Below are positions 1 through 6,299 of a stretch of DNA of 8,668 nucleotides, in pieces (within the stretch, counting starts at the first letter, position 1; each line of letters opens with the position of its first letter). The position numbers were made by a program, and so were the translations under genes. The stretch is from Verrucomicrobiota bacterium (GTDB taxonomy: Bacteria > Verrucomicrobiota > Verrucomicrobiia > Limisphaerales > UBA1100): the NCBI GenBank assembly GCA_015660155.1, contig DQLO01000001.1:1-8668 (forward strand), in the 5' to 3' direction. The notes beneath the pieces are model-generated. The model was not told the origin of the DNA, ran no database searches, and was given only the letters and a program-made list of their open reading frames with translations.

Positions 1-332
1 ATCCCAGCGATTGGCGAACCGGCATTTTCTACGCTTACTACGGCCGCGCCCCTTTGCACTGGGGCATCCGCACCCAGCGCTACAAGCTCATCCATTTTCC
101 GGATACCGATGAGTTTGAATTTTATGACCTGAAATTTGACCCGCGCGAAATGCGCAACGTCGCCAATGACCCCGACTATCGCACCACCATCGGCGCCACC
201 GGGGAGCAACTCAACGCGCTGATCAAGGAAGTCGGCATCAGCAAAAAATATCTTCTTGAGCACATGAAGAACAACAGGGAACGTCCGCCCCTCTCGGGGG
301 TGCGGCGCGGCCCCAAGAAAAAGAAGAAATAA
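1..332 (+). CDS. Sulfatase, C-terminal fragment (5' end off window)
   Basis: This is the last ~110 codons of a sulfatase; the first full codon starts at base 3 and the gene ends with TAA at 330-332. The reading frame is open to the left edge, so the TTG at 54 is an internal Leu codon and not a start. The visible protein has the C-terminal sulfatase pattern: DWRTGIFYAYYG, then HWGIRTQRYKLIHF, then EFYDLKFDPREMRNVANDP. In the family, this 'GIRTxRYKLI ... YDLxxDPxE' block is the small C-terminal subdomain that packs on the catalytic alpha/beta core. Its wording resembles bacterial sulfatases related to N-sulfoglucosamine sulfohydrolase and N-acetylglucosamine-6-sulfatase (DUF4976-type end). The catalytic cysteine and metal ligands lie outside the window, so activity and substrate cannot be judged. 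The protein ends in a run of five lysines. The next gene starts 2 bp after the stop, so the two are probably co-transcribed and translationally coupled. Confidence 0.88.
   Translation, partial: PSDWRTGIFYAYYGRAPLHWGIRTQRYKLIHFPDTDEFEFYDLKFDPREMRNVANDPDYRTTIGATGEQLNALIKEVGISKKYLLEHMKNNRERPPLSGVRRGPKKKKK
315..329 (+). promoter_or_regulatory. Purine-only tract, possible ribosome-binding site for the second sulfatase
   Basis: The tract AAGAAAAAGAAGAAA contains only A and G and lies just before the ATG at 335. It also encodes the terminal lysines of the upstream sulfatase. It is not a clean Shine-Dalgarno sequence: AAGAAG lacks the GGAG core. Its position, with AAGAAG ending 8 bases before the ATG, makes it the best candidate for ribosome loading. 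Re-initiation by ribosomes ending at 330-332 is an equally good explanation. Confidence 0.3.
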
Positions 333-334
333 TT

Positions 335-1726
335 ATGCAAAGTAAAATGAAGAAATCCATAATTATCCTATCAGCTTGTTTGTTGTTGTTGGCCTTTGCG
401 GCCCCGGCAGTTGCAGCAGACAAAAAGAAAGCTCCGGCGGCCGAGAAGCCGAACGTAGTCCTCATTTACATAGATGATTTGGGATACGGAGACCTTGGCG
501 CATACGGATGCAAGGATATCCCCACGCCCCACATCGACCGATTGGCTGCCGAAGGTGTCCGGTTCACCGCTTCCTACATCACTAATCCACCCTGTTGCCC
601 GAGCCGGTGCAGCCTGATGATGGGGCAGTACACCCAGCGCTTCGGCAAGTACGGGATGTCTCGCGGGCTTCCCATCCCCGAGGATCGGCCGACCCTGGCC
701 AAGTTCATGACGGACAACGGCTACGTCACCGGACAGATCGGCAAGTGGGACATCGGCTCAAAGGTCCAAGGGCCCTTGCAGGTTGGTTTCATGGAAGTCG
801 CCCAAAAGCCGCCCACAAAAAAAGGTTCGAAATACTTCTGCATCAACGAAGCTGGCAAGACCCAGTGGTTGACCGACTACGACGGCGACAACCTGATCGA
901 ATTTATCGATCGCCACAGGACGGATCCCTTCTTCCTCTACTGGTCGCCCGAGGCCGTCCACTCCAGCAACCAGGAGGCCCCTGCCCGCCTGACCAAACGC
1001 ACACAAGCCGAGGGCAAGCGAAGCAAGCTGGCCGGGGCCATCGTGTCGGTTGACGACCAGGTAGGTAAATTATTAGAAGTCCTGGATAAACACGGACTAC
1101 GCGAGAACACGCTGGTCATTTTCTCCAGCGATAACGGGGCCAGCGGGGGCGAGGGCGGATCCTCCGCGCCTTACAGGGGAGGCAAAGGGCGGGGAACACA
1201 GCAGGAAGGCTGGGTTCGCGTGCCGACCATCTTCTCCATGCCCGGCGTCATCCCCAATGGGAAGGACTACCACGGCCTGATTGCCAATTTTGACTTCTAT
1301 TCCACCATTGCTTCGGTGGCCGGGCTGCCGATCCCCAAGCATTGCGATGGCGTAAACCTGATTCCCTACCTTAACGGCAAGCAAAAAGGCGAGCCCCACG
1401 AATACCTCTTCTGGCTCAACAACGAACCGGGTGACGCCGTCCGCCGTCACCTGATCGCCGTGCGCTGGAAGGATTGGCGCCTCTACAAGAAATACGACAA
1501 GGACCCCTGGCAATTGTTCGACCTCAAGGCCGACCCCCGCGAGGAACAAGACGTCACGGCCAAGCACCCGGAAGTCGTCAAGCAACTCTCCTCCAAGCAT
1601 GCGGCCTGGGTGAAGACGCTCGCCCCGCTCGGCAAGACCCCAACAATCAAGAAACCTGCCGTACGCATACCCAAGGGACACGGCTGGGCCTTTGCTCCCA
1701 AGAAAGGAAAAGAAAATAGAAAATGA
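335..1726 (+). CDS. Secreted sulfatase, arylsulfatase A-like, with Asp in the GKWH motif
   Basis: This is a complete 463-residue type I sulfatase, predicted to hydrolyse a sulfate ester on an unidentified substrate outside the cytoplasm. A signal peptide covers about residues 1-28 (MKKSIIIL..., ending near AVA-AD). The maturation motif is C87-C88-P-S-R91, so Cys87 would become formylglycine. By comparison with arylsulfatase A, the calcium ligands are D47, D48, D266 and N267. Other expected active-site residues are K137, H209 (AVHSSNQ) and K284 (YRGGKG). The usual GKWHLG motif reads GKWDIG, so the active-site His is Asp139. The C-terminal subdomain (WRLYKKY ... LFDLKADPREEQDV) is intact, and the protein ends KKGKENRK. 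The chosen start is 2 bp after the upstream stop; the in-frame ATG at 347 (MKKSII) would give an equally good signal peptide. It overlaps the next gene by 4 bp. The sulfatase identity is firm; the substrate is unknown. Confidence 0.93.
   Translation: MQSKMKKSIIILSACLLLLAFAAPAVAADKKKAPAAEKPNVVLIYIDDLGYGDLGAYGCKDIPTPHIDRLAAEGVRFTASYITNPPCCPSRCSLMMGQYTQRFGKYGMSRGLPIPEDRPTLAKFMTDNGYVTGQIGKWDIGSKVQGPLQVGFMEVAQKPPTKKGSKYFCINEAGKTQWLTDYDGDNLIEFIDRHRTDPFFLYWSPEAVHSSNQEAPARLTKRTQAEGKRSKLAGAIVSVDDQVGKLLEVLDKHGLRENTLVIFSSDNGASGGEGGSSAPYRGGKGRGTQQEGWVRVPTIFSMPGVIPNGKDYHGLIANFDFYSTIASVAGLPIPKHCDGVNLIPYLNGKQKGEPHEYLFWLNNEPGDAVRRHLIAVRWKDWRLYKKYDKDPWQLFDLKADPREEQDVTAKHPEVVKQLSSKHAAWVKTLAPLGKTPTIKKPAVRIPKGHGWAFAPKKGKENRK
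1701..1720 (+). promoter_or_regulatory. Purine-rich tract with AAAGGA, possible RBS for the IDS-like sulfatase
   Basis: The last codons of the second sulfatase (lysine-rich tail) form a nearly unbroken A/G tract before the ATG at 1723. It includes AAAGGA at 1703-1708. The spacing of 14 bases is longer than usual for a Shine-Dalgarno site. Since the two genes overlap as ATGA, termination-reinitiation is likely to contribute. Confidence 0.3.
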
Positions 1727-3123
1727 AAAGAATTCTTCAAGCGCTCCTCTGCGCTCTGACTTTAGCCACTATCGCACCAACCAGTTCGGCAAAGGAACCA
1801 GCCGGAAAGGTCAAAAACGTTCTTCTGATCATGTCAGACGACCTCAAGGCCAGCGCCTTGGCGGCTTACGGCAATACCGTTTGCAAGACACCCAACATTG
1901 ATCGACTTGCAAAGTCGGGGATGGTGTTTGAGCGGGCATACTGCCAAGGCTTGGCGTGTTCGCCGTCGCGACCGTCCATGATGCGGAGCATCTATCCCAA
2001 GTCAAAGGCAACCGCGCCGACGATCGGCGAGCTTCTTCAAAAGCACGGACTGCATACGGCACGAGTGGGCAAGATTTTCCATATGCCCGTGCCACATGCG
2101 CAGCTTGATGGCAGTGATGGCAGGGATGTTGCTGAATGCTGGACCGAGCGTTACAACACGAAGTCGGCTGAGACGTTCTCGCCGGGGCTGTACCGGTTGT
2201 TGAACTCGGACATCGTGACCCGGAAGATTGAAGGCCGTGACGCCAAGGGCCGAAACCGCATGTGGGCGACAGTCGAAACCGATAAGGAAGATGGATCCGA
2301 TCAGGCGGACTACATGGTCGCGACGAAGGCGGTTGAGTTGCTGCGGGAACGCAAGAAGGCGGGCAAACCTTTCTTCCTCGGAGTTGGCTTCGTGAGGCCG
2401 CACTTCCCGATGGTTCAGCCAAAAAAGTTCTTCAACATGTATCCGCAGGAAAAGATAAAGATTCCGCCGCTGATCCAGGGCGACTTGGATGATATCCCTC
2501 TTGCTGGCCGCGGGTCCGATGGCAAGGGGCTCAACGAAACCGAAGAAGGACGCCGCCGAATGTGGCAGGCGTATTACGGTTCGGTGACCTTCATGGATGA
2601 GCAGCTTGGACGAGTGCTCGACGAACTCGACCGCCTCGGATTGCGCGATTCGACAGCAATCATGTTCACCACCGACCACGGCTACCACCTCGGCGAACAT
2701 GGATTCTGGCAGAAAGCCAACCTGCACGAGGAAGTCGTCCGCGTGCCGTTGATTGTCAGCGCACCGGGGATCAAGCCGGGACGGACATCGTCATTGGTGG
2801 AGCTTGTGGATCTCTATCCAACCTGGACAGACCTGCTGGGACTGCCAATGCCCAAGGGCCTGCACGGCAAAAGCCTGACACCGATTCTGCGCAATCCGGA
2901 TGCGAAGGTGCGCGACACAGCCCTATCAATTCATAACCGAGCCGGCGGAGGACTGCGTTCGGCCCAGTGGCATTACATGAATTATGCAGGCAAAGGCGAA
3001 GAACTGTACGACATGATCAAGGACCCAGACCAGTACACCAATGTTGTTTCCGATTCGAAATACGCCGCTGTCCTCAAAAAGGCCAGGGCTCAGTTCAAAG
3101 CCCGGATGGCAGCCGCGAGGTAG
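1723..3123 (+). CDS. Iduronate-2-sulfatase-like secreted sulfatase
   Basis: This is a complete 466-residue sulfatase with a signal peptide at about residues 1-23 (ending SSA-K). It resembles the iduronate-2-sulfatase (IDS) branch in motif and spacing. C79-S-P-S-R83 is the formylglycine site. D39, D40, D318 and H319 match the IDS metal ligands D45, D46, D334 and H335. K117 and H120 in GKIFH match K135 and H138. H227 in RPHFP matches H229, and K331 in WQKANLHE matches K347. The metal pair Asp-His (TTDHGYHLGEHG), in place of Asp-Asn, is typical of this branch. Animal IDS removes 2-O-sulfate from iduronate in heparan and dermatan sulfate; bacterial relatives act on various sulfated sugars, so a 2-O-sulfated uronic acid or similar sugar is only a guess. 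The ATG overlaps the previous stop as ATGA (1723-1726), which fixes the start. The tail is basic (KKARAQFKARMAAAR) but has no lysine run. Confidence 0.93.
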   Translation: MKRILQALLCALTLATIAPTSSAKEPAGKVKNVLLIMSDDLKASALAAYGNTVCKTPNIDRLAKSGMVFERAYCQGLACSPSRPSMMRSIYPKSKATAPTIGELLQKHGLHTARVGKIFHMPVPHAQLDGSDGRDVAECWTERYNTKSAETFSPGLYRLLNSDIVTRKIEGRDAKGRNRMWATVETDKEDGSDQADYMVATKAVELLRERKKAGKPFFLGVGFVRPHFPMVQPKKFFNMYPQEKIKIPPLIQGDLDDIPLAGRGSDGKGLNETEEGRRRMWQAYYGSVTFMDEQLGRVLDELDRLGLRDSTAIMFTTDHGYHLGEHGFWQKANLHEEVVRVPLIVSAPGIKPGRTSSLVELVDLYPTWTDLLGLPMPKGLHGKSLTPILRNPDAKVRDTALSIHNRAGGGLRSAQWHYMNYAGKGEELYDMIKDPDQYTNVVSDSKYAAVLKKARAQFKARMAAAR

Positions 3124-3148
3124 GCACCGCGAAATGAAAGACGATCCG

Positions 3149-4555
3149 ATGAATAAATTTTATCTAACCTTCTTTGCTTTACTGCTTCCCATGTTGGTTT
3201 GGGCCGAAGCAAAGCAGCACCCCAATATTGTCTTCGTTCTCTTTGATGACATGGGCTACGGGCAGCCGCCATCTTACCGCGCTGATTCCCCTTTTAAGAC
3301 TCCGAATATAGATCGTTTAGCCAAGCAAGGCATGCGCTTCACCGACGCGCACTCGGCGGCTGCCAACTGCACGCCGACTCGCTACGGCGTGCTGACCGGC
3401 CGCTATCCCTGCCGAATCGGTCAGTTTGGCGTGCTGAAGACTTACTCGGCCCCGATCATACCCAAGACCCGTCTCACGGTGGCCTCATTTCTTAAAGGTA
3501 AAGGCTACCACACCGCTTGCATTGGTAAATGGCATTTGGGCATGAATTGGGTGGATGGAAAACCGGGCACAGAAAATCAATTGCCCATTGGAGCTCGCAT
3601 GACCGATGGCCCCAATGCGCTTGGCTTTGAATATTTCTATGGCTTTACCCATGCCCGAAACATCGGCTCAGTCATTGAGCAGGACAGGGTGGTGGCCAAT
3701 GTGAAGGGCGTCGAGAATCAGCCGCTCATGATCAAGAAGGCGCTCCAGTACATTGAAGAACGCTCTGGGGAAAAGAAGCCGTTCTTTCTCTACTTCCCGA
3801 TGTGCCCGCCTCATAGCCCGATTGTTCCGGCGAGTGAGTTCGAAGGCAAAAGCGGGATGGCCGGCAAAGAGGGTAAATACGGAGACTGGGTCTATCAGGG
3901 CGACCATATGTTGGGTCAGCTTATGGATGCGCTGGAAAGCACCGGGCAGGACAAGAATACGATTCTTATTGCTACTGGCGACAACGGTGCGGCCAGGCGG
4001 CCCTATCCTCCATTGAGGGAAGCCAAAAGCAGCATTTATGAAGGTGGTCACCGGGAACCTTTTGTGGCTCGCTGGCCGGGTAGAATTAAAGCGGGGTCAG
4101 TAAATCATGATGTCATTTGCTTGAACGATCTGTTTGCCACGTGCGCCGATATTCTTGGGGCAGATTTGCCGGCGAATGCGGCTGAAGACAGTGTCAGTAT
4201 TCTGCCCGGTCTGCTGGGCAAAGCTTCCGGTCCCCTGCGCGAGGCAACCATCAATCAAGCCCCGGCAGGCTTGGCGATTCGACAAGGCCCTTGGAAATAC
4301 ATCGCCTTTCGCAATGGTAATCGTGAACTCTACAACCTGAAGGATGACATCAGTGAAACCAAGGATGTTGCCAAAGCCAATGCAGAGGTGGCGGGGCGAT
4401 TGGAGAAGTTGATGCAAAGTTATTTCGACCGGGGTCGGAGCACGCCCGGGCCGGCACAGAAAAAAGAATTCGAACTCCCATTCGGAAAATCCGCAGCAAA
4501 GAAACAAAACAAAAAGAATAAGGAAGACAAGAGATCTTCACCCAAAACGAATTAA
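3149..4555 (+). CDS. Secreted sulfatase with CTPTR maturation motif
   Basis: This is a complete sulfatase of 468 residues when started at 3149, where MNKFYLTFFALLLPMLVWAEA forms a normal signal peptide. The frame stays open back to 3041, but that part overlaps the end of the previous gene and has no signal-like sequence. An ATG at 3134 would add MKDDP, an unlikely acidic start to a signal peptide. The formylglycine site is C74-T-P-T-R78, with Thr replacing the usual Ser. Metal ligands are D33, D34, D278 and N279. K127-W-H129 is the canonical GKWHLG, H222 lies in PPHSPI, and K293 in REAKSSIYEGGHREP. The C-terminal block IRQGPWKYIAF ... ELYNLKDDISE is present. The last 18 residues hold seven lysines. 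The gap after the previous stop is 25 bp and no clear Shine-Dalgarno site is visible. This looks like a general arylsulfatase / galactosamine-6-sulfatase-type enzyme; the substrate is unassigned. Confidence 0.92.
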   Translation: MNKFYLTFFALLLPMLVWAEAKQHPNIVFVLFDDMGYGQPPSYRADSPFKTPNIDRLAKQGMRFTDAHSAAANCTPTRYGVLTGRYPCRIGQFGVLKTYSAPIIPKTRLTVASFLKGKGYHTACIGKWHLGMNWVDGKPGTENQLPIGARMTDGPNALGFEYFYGFTHARNIGSVIEQDRVVANVKGVENQPLMIKKALQYIEERSGEKKPFFLYFPMCPPHSPIVPASEFEGKSGMAGKEGKYGDWVYQGDHMLGQLMDALESTGQDKNTILIATGDNGAARRPYPPLREAKSSIYEGGHREPFVARWPGRIKAGSVNHDVICLNDLFATCADILGADLPANAAEDSVSILPGLLGKASGPLREATINQAPAGLAIRQGPWKYIAFRNGNRELYNLKDDISETKDVAKANAEVAGRLEKLMQSYFDRGRSTPGPAQKKEFELPFGKSAAKKQNKKNKEDKRSSPKTN

Positions 4556-4558
4556 AAC

Positions 4559-6127
4559 ATGAAGACAATTACAACATTCATTCTAACCTTGCTGGTTTCG
4601 GTAGGCGCAATTGAAACCAGCCAGGCAGCTGGCAAACGACCCAATATTTTATTTATTATTGCTGATGACCAGTCGCCTTTTGATTTTAAGTTTTACAATC
4701 AGCGCAGTGCGTTAGATGCACCCGTGGTGGAAAAACTAGCGACTGAAGGCATGGTGATTGATGGAGCTTACCAGATGGGTTCATGGGTGGGGGGCGTATG
4801 CACCGCTTCGCGGCATATGATCATGAGTGGGCGAACAGTCTGGCACATTCCAGACAAGGCCGGACGGATCATGAACCCGCACGTGAACAATCCAAAGATG
4901 GTTCCACCCGATTTGGTTAAGTACACGTTGCCCGCAGTCTTCAACCAGGCCGGCTACGACACCATGCGTACCTGCAAGAATGGCAATAGCTATGCGGGTG
5001 CCAATAATCTTTTTCAGGTACGCCATGACGGCACCCGTCGTGGGGACACCGATGAGAAGGGGAGTGCCTGGCATGCCGAACAGGTGCTTGATTATCTCAA
5101 TGAGCGCCAATCCACAAAGGACACGGATCCTTTCCTGATTTATTTCGGGTTTTCTCATCCGCATGATGTAAGGGATGGTAAACCGGAGCTGTTAGCCAAA
5201 TACGGTGCGGTTAATCATGCTGACAAAGAGACCATTCCTCCGGCCAATTCCAAGCAGCCACCGCTTCCCATTAATTACCTGCCTGCACATCCCTTCGATC
5301 ACGGCCACACGACGGTGCGGGATGAAGTGGGGGTCAAGGGCGTTTGGAAGCGGCGCGATGAAAGAACGATCCGCAACGAAATCGGCCGGCAATTTGCCTG
5401 TAGCGAAAATATCGATATTCAAATCGGTCGCGTACTCAAGAAACTCGAGGCCATGGGCGAGATTGAGAATACCTATATCATTTACACCGCTGACCATGGC
5501 ATGGCCATTGGCCGCCACGGTCTGCAGGGCAAACAAAACCTCTATGACCATACCTGGCGTATTCCATTTGTTGTGAAGGGGCCGGGAATCAAGGCTGGGT
5601 CGCGGGCAACGGGCAATATCTATCTACTTGATGTCTTGAGTACGGTCTGTGATCTGGCAGGGGTAAAAGCTCCGGCTACTTCTGAAGGCATCAGCTTTAA
5701 GCCGGTACTTGAAGGCAAACAGAATGCGGTGCGCGATACTCTTTTTGGAGTTTATTGTGGGGGAGGCCGGCCCGGGTCTCGATGTGTGAGGAAAGGGGAC
5801 TGGAAATTAACCAAGTACGAGGTGGAGAAGACCGGAGTCCAGCACACCCAGCTTTTTAACCTGAAGGCTAATCCGCATGAATTCATGAAGGAACATCATG
5901 ATTCGGCGGTAAAGGCCCTGACCGGTGCCAACCCCAAGCCTGAACAGGTCAATCTAGCCTCTCATCCGAAATATGCGGCCAAGTTAAAGGAAATGGAGGC
6001 CGTGCTTCTTGCTGAGATGAGGCGCCACGATGATCCTTACCGTTTCTGGAATCAGCCCGATGATGGTTTGCCTGTTCCGATCGTTCGGGAAAGAAACAAG
6101 CCAAAGAAGCCCAGGAAAAATAAGTGA
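4559..6127 (+). CDS. Secreted sulfatase with CTASR motif, divergent subfamily
   Basis: This is a complete 522-residue sulfatase, the longest in the array, with a signal peptide ending near SQA-A (about residue 23). The maturation motif is C81-T-A-S-R85, with Ala where most family members have Pro. Metal ligands by motif are D36, D37 (IADDQSPFDF), D312 and H313 (YTADHGMAIGRHG). H202 in SHPHD and K325 in GKQNLYDHTWRIP fill the other usual positions. The GKWH segment is replaced by CKNGNSY (K140, N143). An extra middle region of about 60 residues (roughly 205-265, rich in Pro and His, e.g. PPLPINYLPAHPF) separates the core halves. The overall pattern recalls a sulfatase group common in planctomycetes and verrucomicrobia, distantly like choline-sulfatase and IDS enzymes; this is from memory and was not checked by search. 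The C-terminal tail is NKPKKPRKNK. The start is 3 bp after the previous stop, without a nearby Shine-Dalgarno site, so translational coupling is likely. The substrate is unknown. Confidence 0.92.
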   Translation: MKTITTFILTLLVSVGAIETSQAAGKRPNILFIIADDQSPFDFKFYNQRSALDAPVVEKLATEGMVIDGAYQMGSWVGGVCTASRHMIMSGRTVWHIPDKAGRIMNPHVNNPKMVPPDLVKYTLPAVFNQAGYDTMRTCKNGNSYAGANNLFQVRHDGTRRGDTDEKGSAWHAEQVLDYLNERQSTKDTDPFLIYFGFSHPHDVRDGKPELLAKYGAVNHADKETIPPANSKQPPLPINYLPAHPFDHGHTTVRDEVGVKGVWKRRDERTIRNEIGRQFACSENIDIQIGRVLKKLEAMGEIENTYIIYTADHGMAIGRHGLQGKQNLYDHTWRIPFVVKGPGIKAGSRATGNIYLLDVLSTVCDLAGVKAPATSEGISFKPVLEGKQNAVRDTLFGVYCGGGRPGSRCVRKGDWKLTKYEVEKTGVQHTQLFNLKANPHEFMKEHHDSAVKALTGANPKPEQVNLASHPKYAAKLKEMEAVLLAEMRRHDDPYRFWNQPDDGLPVPIVRERNKPKKPRKNK

Positions 6128-6299
6128 ATGTGTTTTGGGAATCGAACCCAACGAACATCGAATCCCCCGTTTTCAGTGGAAATACAGCTATCACACTCAT
6201 CTTCCAGAAAATCCTGAGAGACCCAATTCTCCTAATGTTCTCCCTATGTCTCAGTATTTTTGCGTGTGCGGGAGAGGGGATCGCAGTAGACTTGCGCCG
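6128..6299. other. 172-bp intergenic spacer before the last sulfatase
   Basis: This is the largest non-coding stretch in the window. It is more AT-rich and pyrimidine-rich than the flanking genes. The frame of the downstream sulfatase stays open across it (back to 6030), but the translation (e.g. EPNEHRIPRFQWKYSYHTHL) has no signal peptide or family similarity, so I treat it as untranslated. An ATG directly follows the upstream stop (6128) and opens only a 29-codon frame that looks meaningless. The only promoter-like pair is weak: TTGGGA at 6135-6140 and TCGAAT at 6158-6163, spacing 17, each matching 4 of 6 consensus bases. A purine block GGGAGAGGGGA at 6270-6280 is 19 bases from the ATG, too far for a normal ribosome-binding site. 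It may hold an unrecognised promoter for the sixth sulfatase. Confidence 0.5.
6135..6151 (-). repeat. Perfect 5-bp inverted repeat with a tRNA T-arm-like sequence
   Basis: The bases TTGGG (6135-6139) and CCCAA (6147-6151) pair around a 7-base loop. Read on the minus strand the element is TTGGG-TTCGATT-CCCAA. This has the size and loop consensus (TTCRANY) of a tRNA T-arm. No matching acceptor, D or anticodon arms were found nearby, and no CCA end follows, so this is not an intact tRNA. There is no T-run to make it a rho-independent terminator. Confidence 0.4.

Larger units (their letters stand above)
1..6127 (+). other. Probable sulfatase operon (five co-directional genes)
   Basis: Five consecutive sulfatase genes share one strand, with junctions of +2, -4, +25 and +3 bp. 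There is no room for promoters or terminators between them except possibly inside coding sequence. This is the spacing expected of a single polycistronic message, whose promoter must lie left of the window. Co-expression would deliver several sulfatases of different specificity together. The right-hand limit is uncertain, because the sixth sulfatase follows a 172-bp spacer without an obvious terminator. Confidence 0.75.

Noticed and set aside
329..366. Palindromic 8-mer ATAATTAT at 329-336, repeated at 359-366
   Set aside because: It is short and AT-only, and falls in a start-codon region plus lysine/isoleucine codons; two copies 30 bp apart are not enough to call an operator.
368..379. Lipobox-like L-S-A-C in the signal peptide of the first complete sulfatase
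   Set aside because: The hydrophobic stretch continues well past the Cys (LLLLAFAAPAVA) and a normal AVA-AD cleavage site follows, so a lipoprotein call is not supported.
3041..3148. N-terminal extension of the third complete sulfatase back to an ATG at 3041
   Set aside because: It overlaps the end of the IDS-like gene in another frame, is basic and non-hydrophobic, and would bury a good signal peptide that starts at 3149.
6128..6217. 29-codon open frame whose ATG directly follows the previous stop
   Set aside because: Its composition is random-like, with no ribosome-binding site and no recognisable motif.
6030..6299. N-terminal extension of the last sulfatase back to 6030
   Set aside because: It overlaps the coding end of the previous gene, and its translation has no family similarity; the signal peptide and family-typical start begin at 6300.
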